DNA of 64,000 nt, taken from contig CADCXA010000055.1 in assembly GCA_902806565.1 (NCBI GenBank), positions 992,001 through 1,056,000 of the forward strand. Reading direction: 5' to 3'. Of the stretch, positions 47,125 to 56,591 are shown in pieces. Each line of letters opens with the position of its first letter. Positions within the stretch are counted from its first letter, which is position 1. Below the pieces are notes generated by a model. It worked only from the letters and a program-made list of their open reading frames with translations. It made no database searches and was not told the DNA's origin. Position numbers and translations under genes: made by a program. This stretch comes from Hypoxylon rubiginosum. Taxonomy: Eukaryota > Ascomycota > Sordariomycetes > Xylariales > Hypoxylaceae.

Positions 47125-48278
47125 TAGTGGTATGTAATGTGTCGGATACTGTCTATGAAGGATTAGAATAGAAAAGCCATTGTGTTTCCCTGACCTTGAT
47201 TAGCCTCGCAACAGATTGATTGGACTTGGACCGTGGGAATTTAGAACAAGGTGACTCCACCAATGTTGCCTGTGTGAACTCCGTTCTCGCATCGCATACG
47301 TAGAAGGGGAGGCAGAGGAGTGGAGTGCCTGTACAGTGAAGGGTGATGAGAGGTTCACAAGAGGCAACGTAAATTCCCTCTGCGCGACTCTTTTATAGGA
47401 AGTCTGTGTGGTGTCTGTGGTGTGGTGCCTAACATCTATGAGGATATGAGGACTTAGACGCGAGCCGGGTAGGATTGCATCGGAAAGAATCGCTTGCCTC
47501 GCTTCTTGCGAATAGGGAGATAGGGAGATAGCCGCCCCGTGAGATTTGAATGGTCGGACGAGAAGCGATGGGCTAGCAGCTCATGCAAGAACAAGTCATC
47601 TAGTATATCAAAGAAGGCATGTCATAGAACGTGGCCGAGTGAGGCGACCTGTCAGACGATGGAGTTTGGGGTAGTTGGGGAATAGGAAGAAAGTCGTGGG
47701 GGGGGTTGAAGGTGTTCTAGAGAAGAATCCGGGGGTGACCCGTGCGCGAGATGGATGCACAAATGCACGGACCCCTACAAGGACCCCTACACGACCTACA
47801 CGGGCTAAACCCTACTAGGAAACTTACAGTGGTTTACAAGCGACATACAGTGGCAGGGGGGTTCTAGGAGTGTATTGGAGACAGACGCGAAAAAGTCGCT
47901 GGACGTGCAGACGTGCAGGAGCAGGAGCAGGAGCCAAAAAGTCGCGAGGCTTCTTAATCTGAATCTTTTCTTCCTACAAACCCCCACCAGTCGACTTGTC
48001 GACTACATCCATTGGGCCATCGTCAGCCATCCTGCACCTAGACTATTTCAACGCTTCGCAGCTACTCGTTGCGACCCAACCTCGTCGTCGCATTGGGCAC
48101 GGGATGGCATTATAATACATAATAATACGGGTTTGCCTCTTTACCTATCGTTCACCCGTTTCGTCTGCCATCCGCGGTCGAACACGTCGAGATTGGACCA
48201 CACCTACGTCGCAGCTATCGAACGCGTCACAATAGTAACAACTAGCAGTCGAGACTTATGTAGAGTAAACAAAGGCTT
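47125..48278. other. Intergenic region and probable long leader of the Ecm11-domain gene
   Basis: About 1.15 kb. The first half has no coding-like frame. From about 47950 on the plus strand becomes rich in C, A and T, as in fungal 5'UTRs. A 234-codon open frame crosses this region and overlaps the Ecm11 gene in another frame, but its translation looks random. Confidence 0.5.
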
Positions 48279-50006
48279 ATGTGTCTCTCCTTCCGAAACA
48301 TTTCCAAATCAGTCCCCGTTCAGATGCCGCCAGCCAGCCAGTTCCTCAAGCATTCAAAGACGAAAATGCAGGCTTGGGTTACTAGCAACGGGCTCGCTCC
48401 AAACCAGGCCTCTCCTGCCGCGTCTGGTCCGGGACCGGGACATGACGGACACGGTCAGACCAATATTCCCCAGCGCCACGTTTATATGCCACCATCAACA
48501 CTTCCCGCAGCACAACAACAACAACCTCAAACTACGCAGACAACACAAAACTCGCCCCCACGATCACGCGCACCCATAATCAATGCTAATTCCAACCGGG
48601 CTGCCGCCGTCGCCGCAGCGCGTCTTCCCATTCCGGCCGTCCGCACTAGCCATGCCCGAGACGCGTCACTTAATATGTCACGAGCTAGGGGGATCGCTTC
48701 CGAACCTATTCAACCTTCGCGAAGACAAGGGCCGTTCTGGGACGGGTCGACCGCAGACGGCTCCATGTTTAGCGACACCGCTAGTAACGGTGACGCGAGC
48801 ACGGCCGTCACATCCATGTATCGAATGCCATTTCGAGCCCCTACCTACCAGAGGGGAGAAACTCCACGTCCTCGCCTTCCCGTAAAGCAACAGGAAACGC
48901 ATGCCCCGCCGGACCAACATCAACATCCCCCCTTTATTATAGGTGCAAACGGAATGATAGACCTGGTAGGTGGTCCGCTTACTAGGAGTGCCTCGACACC
49001 GGATACTAGGAAACAACTCAACCGCTTGAAGGGCCTCTCTTCTCCCGACCCTGACCTTGATCAAGACTCCGAAGACGGCGCATACCATACGAGTCCGGAG
49101 AAGACTCCTTCTGCCAAGCGGCTTCATCACACGAAGCCGCTGGCTTTACATACTAACCGCCGTGGTTCCTTCTCCGAAAGAGCCACTTATTCTAACGCTT
49201 ACCCCCAAGAGGAGAACATCGTATCCTCTCCTAAATCACAAGCTTATCAGAATCCCCAGAATCATTTAGATGAGGCGCAGCTGGGACGCCCTATTCATCT
49301 GAGAGTGAACACAAAGCAGGAATCACAACCACACCGCTCCACCATTTTCGCCGACACGGATACTCCCATGGCCAGCCACCCCGACGAGTCGGAACACGAG
49401 AGCATTGAACCAGAACCCACACCAGAGCCCACGCCAAAGCCAGCCGCGAAGGCTAAACCTCCAATCAGTCGGAAGCTTTTCCCTAAGGATAGTAAGAGTA
49501 GAGTAGGACTTGACGAAAGTGCAATGCCCCGTCCATCGACGGAAAAACGGCCTTCGGGTTCAAAGAAACGCCCACACGAGCAAGAGCAGGACTATGACGA
49601 CGGTGTTCTGGCAACGATGGACTATGCGGAATTGAGGAACGAAGCGTTTGATTTCGACCCGGCCCAAGAGGAAGCGCAATCGGTGATAGGTCCGCCTCGA
49701 GGGACCTTGCCGGAAAAACTTAACCATTTCCTAGATAAGGATCAAGCTAGCCAACTGGAGTTCTTCACCAAGATGCCCGTCAAGGATTGGGAGACCTCGG
49801 GCGACTGGTTTCTTCAAAGATTTGGCGAGATCACGCAACGACTCGGGGACGCTCGTCGGTCGAAGCGAGCCATGGTAGAGAGCTTCGAGAACGAAATTGC
49901 TGATCGGGACGACGCTGTCCGGAGCAAGATTCAAGGGATCGACAAAACGCTTACCGAGTTCAAACGCGAAGGCGAAGGTATGATGGTAGGGAAAGAGATT
50001 GAGTAA
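48279..50006 (+). CDS. Ecm11-domain protein (synaptonemal complex component-like)
   Basis: A single exon of 575 residues from the first in-frame ATG; a second ATG at 48324 (MPPASQFLKHSK) would give 560. The first 430 residues are Pro/Ser/Gln-rich and disordered, with many basic SP/TP sites. The C-terminal 140 residues match the Ecm11 domain: LATMDYAELRNEAFDFDP, LPEKLNHFLDKD, FFTKMPVKDWETSGDWFLQR, and a long coiled helix with RRSKRAMVESFENEIADRDD to the end. Yeast Ecm11 works with Gmc2 to assemble the central element of the synaptonemal complex in meiosis. In filamentous fungi the domain occurs in poorly studied nuclear proteins. The domain call is firm; the meiotic role is inferred. Confidence 0.82.
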   Translation: MCLSFRNISKSVPVQMPPASQFLKHSKTKMQAWVTSNGLAPNQASPAASGPGPGHDGHGQTNIPQRHVYMPPSTLPAAQQQQPQTTQTTQNSPPRSRAPIINANSNRAAAVAAARLPIPAVRTSHARDASLNMSRARGIASEPIQPSRRQGPFWDGSTADGSMFSDTASNGDASTAVTSMYRMPFRAPTYQRGETPRPRLPVKQQETHAPPDQHQHPPFIIGANGMIDLVGGPLTRSASTPDTRKQLNRLKGLSSPDPDLDQDSEDGAYHTSPEKTPSAKRLHHTKPLALHTNRRGSFSERATYSNAYPQEENIVSSPKSQAYQNPQNHLDEAQLGRPIHLRVNTKQESQPHRSTIFADTDTPMASHPDESEHESIEPEPTPEPTPKPAAKAKPPISRKLFPKDSKSRVGLDESAMPRPSTEKRPSGSKKRPHEQEQDYDDGVLATMDYAELRNEAFDFDPAQEEAQSVIGPPRGTLPEKLNHFLDKDQASQLEFFTKMPVKDWETSGDWFLQRFGEITQRLGDARRSKRAMVESFENEIADRDDAVRSKIQGIDKTLTEFKREGEGMMVGKEIE

Positions 50007-50283
50007 GACAGATGAGCGAGCAGTCGGTACCACAGGCCCTGGGGATTAAAAAAATTTCATAAACGGCGGGTGTGAATGAATTCGAGATTTCATGGAGTCG
50101 TCATAGGGGGTTACGATGGTGTGTTAGTTTGGGACATTGGGCTTGCTACGATTATTATGCATGAGCTGGAGCTGGTGGCGTTTGCTTTACTAAATCAGTC
50201 CGTACTGCAGGACGAAGAATCATGTCACTGGACTGTGATGCTGAGGGAGGCTAACTGGTAAGATACCCACATGCTCGCACGTA

Positions 50284-51585
50284 TCATATGACGGTTGTCT
50301 GCTTAACTTTTCTATCTTTACCGACAATCAACCTCAACTGACATTTTGGCTTGTCGGGGAACAGCCCGTTTCTCATCTTGTCGGAAAATAATTCATAGGC
50401 CGGATAATAAGCATCGACAAACTTGACGACCTGCTCGTCCGTCATACCCGTGCCTCTCTGTCGTCGCAGCATCGCCTCCTGCTCTAACCTCCAGTCGTAT
50501 ACCCATTCGGTATCTTGGGCGTCGATGTGAATGAAGGCGTCGAACATGTCCGTGATGGCGTCGTAGTCCCGAAGACGGTCGTTGACGAAGTTCAGGTGTT
50601 CTACGGCGTGACGGCGCAGCGTTCGGCTCGGCGCGTCCCATTTACGGGACACCTCCGTCGGATCCAAGGGGCGGAAGCCGACGCACCAGCCTTCGAAGAT
50701 GACGACCTGGACTTTCGGCTGGCCGGGGCCGTTGACCGTCTCCCATTGCGACTCCGGGACCCTGTCGCCTCGGCCCGCGTGCGCGGACTTGTCATACTGC
50801 GGCACCTTGACCGGCCGCCCCTCGCACAGAGCTGTGAAGAAGTCTCGGGCTAGGTTCATGTCATGCGTGCCTACAATGTAGCTAGTATATTAGGAACTAA
50901 ATGAACGAAGAAGAAAAAAAAATAACATTTATCATCTTGAATTATGTGAGAGCAGAATCCGTTCCGTACCTGGCTCGCCTCGGACCTGAACCAGCAGGTT
51001 GTCCGGGTGCGATTCCGCCAGGGCCTGCTGGTCCTCGCGTCGCAAATAGAAATCGTCGATGCTGCAGACCAGCGTCTGCAGGCCCTCGCCGCCCCGCAGC
51101 TTCGAGGATAGGGCTTTGACTAGGGTGGTCTTGCCGGCACCTTGCACGCCGTTGAGCCCGATGATGAAGGGCCGGACGGCGGCGGCGGGGTTCGTCGAGG
51201 CGCTGTAGCTCCTGTAGCGCTCGAGGATGAAGGGTATGCATATGGGGCTCTTGTCGTCGATGATTGTTTCTGCGGTCGACATCTTTGCGGCCTTCTGCTT
51301 GTTATTGTTGTTGATGCTGCTGTTGTTGTGCTTGTCGCCGCCGCTCGGTTGGGAACTACTATTGTGTCTCTTCTTCTGCTGTCTTGTGATCGGCCTGGGA
51401 TGCGGCGGCTGCAGGTACAAGACGGGCTCGGCGATTCGGGTGGTTGGCGTGGATTTGTTACTACTGCCACTGCTACTACTACTACCCCAATCCGCGTCAC
51501 TACTGCATGGCCATACGTTTCTCCTAGTAGCTTGGAACGGAGATACCAGCTTGAGAGTAGTACCCGACTTCCATACCGGTTTCAT
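50284..51585 (-). CDS. P-loop kinase, Tda10/D-glycerate 3-kinase-like
   Basis: Two exons on the minus strand, 51585-50970 and 50870-50284, encode 400 residues. The Walker A motif is GLNGVQGAGKTT (residues 143-154). It is followed by LVCSIDDFYLRREDQ, the split RGEP-GTHDMNLARDFF crossing the intron, VVIFEGWCVGFRP, and a C-terminal YPAYELFSDKM. These match yeast Tda10 and plant glycerate kinase, which phosphorylate D-glycerate to 3-phosphoglycerate. The yeast substrate remains uncertain. A second ATG at 51282 (MSTAETIIDDKSPICIPF) starts exactly where family members usually begin. The preceding 101 residues are Ser/Asn-rich with a basic, hydrophobic start (MKPVWKSGTTLKLVSPFQA) that could be a targeting sequence or untranslated leader. 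The gene is divergent from fox2. Confidence 0.87.
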
Positions 51586-52566
51586 CGGCCTAGACGCTGT
51601 GGGGATGGGGGAAATGCGGGGAGAGGTTGGGTAAGTCTCAGAAGCTAACTTGTGGATTGAAGACTCTAGTGTACACTAAGCTTATGAAATAGTGAGACGG
51701 AATGTTGAGATGAGTTTCTATGTATTGAGCTAGACAGATCTTGGTCATTTAGTATAAACTCATACTTATTTCTATACTCTTCTTTTCCACGTATTAAGGA
51801 ATACAAGACGTGGTAGAGTTAAAGGTTAGATTACTCCGTACAGGCGGCATTCGTCCAGTTCGGCTCTTTACATAGCACTCAAAACGGATAATTGGCTTTG
51901 GGCTGAACACCGCATGCTAGATGTATTAATGTCTCTAACTCTCCACACTTCTTACCGTCATCATCTACTGGCTTGCTGACTTATTACAAGAAAAGAGTAA
52001 GCTTAAAACAGTCGAGGCGAAAACAATTCACATGATAACGTTTGCCGTATAAGGGGACTTGAATCTCAGGAGTCAGCATACACATGACCTCATCAGAAAC
52101 GTTCAAGTCTCGACATGTGAACGCGCAGCAAAGCAGAACTTAACCCCGAGTCCCGCTATACCGGATCAGGTATAGCGAACTCATCTTGTCCCGGTCCACG
52201 CGAGTCCAGCAAAACCACGGTGCCCTGTCTTGTCGCCAATACGCCAATACGCCCTGCCACCAGCCATTTCTGGGGCCCCTCGGCATTCCTGGCCAGCTCT
52301 GGTGAGCTGCCTCGGCTGAATAGCCGGACAACAGATGCGGCACATTAGAAAAGCTCTCCTTTATTACCACACCTTCACCCTCCCGTAGTAGTCCGGCTTT
52401 TTTTTGTCATCGGAGTAATTTGTTTCTTTTCTCTACCAATCGTGTACTACCTAGAAGTAATTCCTGTCAGTCCTCCTTGGGTACATACTTAACACATACT
52501 ACACTACTTGGTCTTTCCTTTTGATACCCTCCCAATCCGAATCCGAAATCTCAGAGCTTCAACACG
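51586..52566. promoter_or_regulatory. Divergent promoter region between the Tda10-like gene and fox2
   Basis: About 980 bp between the two start codons. Two copies of CCTCGG, the core bound by the fatty-acid regulators FarA/FarB in Aspergillus, lie at 52278-52283 and 52310-52315, about 250-290 bp upstream of the fox2 ATG. The last 150 bp is pyrimidine-rich, as expected for a transcription start region. No coding exon seen. Confidence 0.5.
52278..52315 (+). promoter_or_regulatory. Pair of CCTCGG elements (candidate FarA/FarB sites) upstream of fox2
   Basis: CCTCGG occurs at 52278-52283 and 52310-52315 in the same orientation, 32 bp apart start to start. In Aspergillus nidulans this hexamer is enriched upstream of peroxisomal beta-oxidation genes and is recognised by FarA and FarB. 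Two copies in a short stretch in front of fox2 fit induction by fatty acids. Confidence 0.45.
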
Positions 52567-55500
52567 ATGGCAGGTGAATTGCGATTTGACGACCAGGTCG
52601 TCGTCGTCACCGGCGCTGGTGGTGGCCTGGGCAAAGCATATGCTACCTTCTTCGCCTCAAGAGGAGCTAAGGTCGTAGTCAATGACCTTGGTGGTTCATT
52701 TAAGGGGGAGGGCAACTCGACAAAGGTAAGGAAAGATGCGAAGTTCCCACAACACTTCAATTGCGCTGCGTGCTTGTCGAATATTGCTAACATGTTTACT
52801 GCAACCCCTAGGCTGCCGATGTAGTTGTCAACGAGATCAAAGCCGCCGGTGGCCAAGCCGTGGCCAACTACGACAGCGTCGAGAATGGCGAGAAGATCAT
52901 CGAGACGGCCATTAAGGCTTTCGGCCGAATCGACATCCTCCTGAACAACGCCGGTATCCTACGAGACATCAGCTTCAAGAACATGTCGGATCAGGACTGG
53001 GACCTGGTCCTGAAGGTCCATGTCAAGGGTTCCTACAAGTGTGCGCGCGCAGCTTGGCCCTATTTCCGCAAGCAAAAGTACGGCCGCGTCATCAACACCG
53101 CATCGGCTGCCGGCCTATTCGGCAGCTTCGGTCAGGCCAACTATTCCGCCGCCAAGTTGGCTATGGTCGGTTTCACCGAGACGCTGGCAAAGGAGGGCAT
53201 CAAGTACAACATCATCGCGAACGTCATCGCCCCTATCGCTGCGAGTCGCATGACCGAAACTATCTTGCCTCCGGACGTCCTGGAAAATCTGAGGCCCGAG
53301 TGGGTTGTTCCGCTCGTCGCCGTTTTGGTCCATAAGAGCAACACCAACGAGACCGGCAGCATTTTTGAGGTCGGCGCTGGCCACGTCGCTAAGCTAAGGT
53401 GGGAGAGGTCGAGCGGTCTCCTCCTAAAGGCGGACGACAGCTACACGCCGGGCGCCATTCTCAAGAAGTGGGACAAGGTCGTTGACTTCTCGAACCCCCA
53501 ATATCCGACCGGTCCTAACGACTTCATGTCGCTCCTCGAGGAATCGCAGAAGCTGGGACCGAATGAGCAAGGAGAGAAGCTAGACTTCACCGGCCGTGTA
53601 GCTCTAGTTACGGGTGGTGGCGCCGGCATCGGACGAGCCTATTGTCTTGCGTTCGCCAAGCACGGCGCATCTGTTGTCGTAAACGATTTAGTCAATCCCG
53701 ACACTGTTGTCGAGGAGATCAAGAAGTTGGGCGGCAAGGCTGTTGGTGTCAAAGCCTCTTCCGAAGAGGGTGATAAGGTCGTTAAGGGCGCTATTGACGC
53801 CTTTGGCCGGATCGACATCATCATTAACAATGCCGGTATTCTACGGGATAAGGCATTCAGCAACATGGACGACAATCTTTGGGAACCCGTCCTCAACGTC
53901 CATCTCCGAAGTACATACAAGATCACCAAGGCGGCATGGCCTTACTTCTTGAAGCAGAAGTACGGACGTATTGTGAACACGACATCGACTAGCGGTATCT
54001 ACGGTAACTTTGGACAAGCTAATTACTCCGCAGCGGTAAGTGAAGAAAAATATAAGATGGTAGAATTGTGGCTAATGATAAATTACAGAAAGCCGGCATT
54101 CTCGGATTCTCCCGCACGATAGCTCTCGAAGGTGCCAAGTATAACATTTACTGCAACACCATCGCTCCGAATGCTGGCACGGCCATGACCCGTACCATTC
54201 TACCGGAAGAGCTAGTTCAAGCCTTCAAGCCCGACTACATTGCTCCTCTCGTTCTCGCTCTCTGCAGCGACAAGGTGCCCAAGAACCCTACGGGCTACCT
54301 GTACGAAGTAGGCAGCGGTTGGTGCGGCCGGACGAGATGGCAACGGACCGGAGGTGTCGGCTTCCCCGTAGATGTCAAGCTGGTTCCGGAAGAGGTCGCT
54401 AAGAACTGGGCCAAGATCGTCAACTTTGACGACGGCCGAGCGGATCATCCCGAGAAGGCCGCAGACTCGGTCGGGAAGGTTATGGCCAACATGGAGAACA
54501 AGCGAGGGGCATCCAAGGTATGATGAGCTCACTCTTTTTCTTCCTTGATGCCCCCTCTCATATTCGGGCTATCCTGTATATATACAATGTTCTACAATGT
54601 TCTATCTAGTCTAGCATATGAATGAAATATTCGTGTTAACATATCATTTTTGGCATAGAGCACCGAGAGCAACCAGTATCTCGAGGCCCAGAAAAAGGCC
54701 ATAGCCGCCAAGTCCCCCGAGACGGAATTCACCTACACGGATCGTGACAGCATGCTCTACAACCTAGGCGTCGGCGCCAAGCGGACCGAGCTGTCGTACG
54801 TGTTCGAGGGCGCCGAGGACTTCCAGGTGCTGCCGACGTTCGGCGTGGTGCCGCAGTTCGACGCCAGCATGCCGTTCAGCTTCGACGAGGTGGTGCCCAA
54901 CTTCTCGCCCATGATGCTGCTGCACGGCGAGCAGTACCTGGAGATCAAGAAGTACCCGATCCCGACGGCGGCGCGGACGCGGAACCTGGCCAAGCTGATC
55001 GAGGTCGTGGACAAGGGCGGCGCGGCGGTGCTCAAGAGCGGCGTCACGACGGTCAACGCCGAGACGGGCGAGGAGCTGTTCTACAACGAGGCCACCGTCT
55101 TCCTCCGCGGCTGCGGCGGCTTCGGCGGCCAGAAGAAGCCTGCAGACCGCGGCGCCGCTACCGCCGTTAATAAGCCGCCCGCTAGGCACCCGGACGTGGT
55201 TGTCGAGAGCAAGACGACCGAGGAGCAGGCTGCTATTTACCGGCTCAGCGGTGATTATAAGTAAGTTTATCATCCTCCAACCCCCCCCCTCCACCCCCTT
55301 TTCCCCTTCATTCTTAAAGCACACACACACACATACACACACTACATCATTCCGAAGCTAACCGCCACGTCTCTAGTCCCCTACACATCGACCCGGCCTT
55401 CGCCAAGATGGGCGGCTTCAAGGTGCCGATCCTGCACGGCCTGTGCTTCATGGGCGTGGCCGGCAAGGCCGTGTACGAGAAGTTCGGCCCCTTCAAAAAC

Positions 55501-55674
55501 ATCAAGGTCCGCTTCGCCGGCACCGTCCTACCGGGCCAGACCCTCGTCACCGAGATGTGGAAGGAGGGGCCCGCCAAGGTCGTCTTCCAGGCCAAGGTCA
55601 AGGAGACCGGGAAGCTGGCCATCTCGGGCGCCGCCGCGGAGCTCGTCGGCGGCGGCGGCGGCGGGAAGTTGTAA
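52567..55674 (+). CDS. fox2: Peroxisomal multifunctional beta-oxidation enzyme Fox2 (MFE-2)
   Basis: Five exons, 52567-52725, 52812-54035, 54089-54517, 54659-55260 and 55377-55674, encode 903 residues. Two short-chain dehydrogenase domains are followed by a MaoC hot-dog hydratase. Domain A has [22 protein letters not shown] and the catalytic YSAAK near residue 164. Domain B has [12 protein letters not shown] (near 317), INNAGILRD and YSAA-KAG across intron 3. The hydratase part has [18 protein letters not shown] and PILHG, which carry its active-site Asp and His. The enzyme hydrates trans-2-enoyl-CoA and oxidises (3R)-hydroxyacyl-CoA in peroxisomes. The chain ends in a Gly run followed by GKL, a weak form of the usual SKL peroxisomal signal. 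A GTAAGC sequence overlaps the stop codon, so an unseen extra exon is possible but none was found. Confidence 0.95.
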
Positions 55675-56591
55675 GCGTGTGTATTTATAAGGGGGGGTGG
55701 GAACTAAGGAGGGCGGGTGGAGAGTGGGGGGGGGAGCTTACGCGGCGTTGTGGCGGTTGTGGATGACATGCTGCGACGGGTGGTATTGTACCTTAGAAAT
55801 CGTATCCGGATTTGCCGGAAGATGGGATTTTAGTAAAATTTTGGCATGTAGTTTTGGAATGTGCCTTTTTGCCTTTTTAAAAACTCGGTATAGGTAGGGT
55901 GAGTTTACGCATGAATACAAACGGGCATACAGTTCAACCCCCTTTTTCGTCTCCTCTTGGTTACTCAGCATTTCCACCAAGGGACTTAGAGATCTGGTAT
56001 TAGACACGTAAACTGAACGGGTCTCCTCAAGATGGTTCGACTTTGTAAGCCGTGACAAGGCTGCTTTGTGATTCATATTGCTTGTCTTGTATTCAGTGTC
56101 TGTCTACTCCACTGGAAGATGCGAGGTCATGTAAACACTTCGATTCTAAGAGTATTTAATGTCTCGTCCCCTTAAGATCTGACTAGAAAGTTGAATTACT
56201 TGTATAAAACTATTAGAACGCCAGTCTTTTCTTCTTCCTTTTTGGCCTTGTGATTTTCCAAAGTTGGCTCAACCGGCGACGATAGGGTTTGATTAAGTGA
56301 ATGTATCCGATACTCTATATTACTTGGGGCTACATATAGCCTGCAATAAGTTGATGTTGTTGTTGCATGTACAATGCTGCTGGTGGGTATAACACATGCG
56401 ATCCTAATCCTGTCCTTAGTATACAACACGTTCGTATTTTAGAAAAACGCCGAATCCCAATGCGATGCTTCGCCTTCGAAAGTTGAAACCAAAGAAAAAC
56501 GCGTCCGACTGGCAAAAAACCAAGTATGCTCCTTTTGCACAAACCTTTAGAAAACTCACAAAACTCCATACCCGTTTCCATCTCGACTCCA
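55675..56591. other. Intergenic region between convergent fox2 and RBR ligase genes
   Basis: About 900 bp of 3' flanking sequence for both genes. G runs occur at 55690-55735 and A+T-richer sequence towards 56300. No coding-like frame was accepted. Confidence 0.6.

Noticed and set aside
47875..48579. 234-codon open frame on the plus strand overlapping the Ecm11-domain gene
   Set aside because: It shares sequence with the true Ecm11 frame in a different phase and with its leader. The translation is Arg/Ser/Thr-rich noise.
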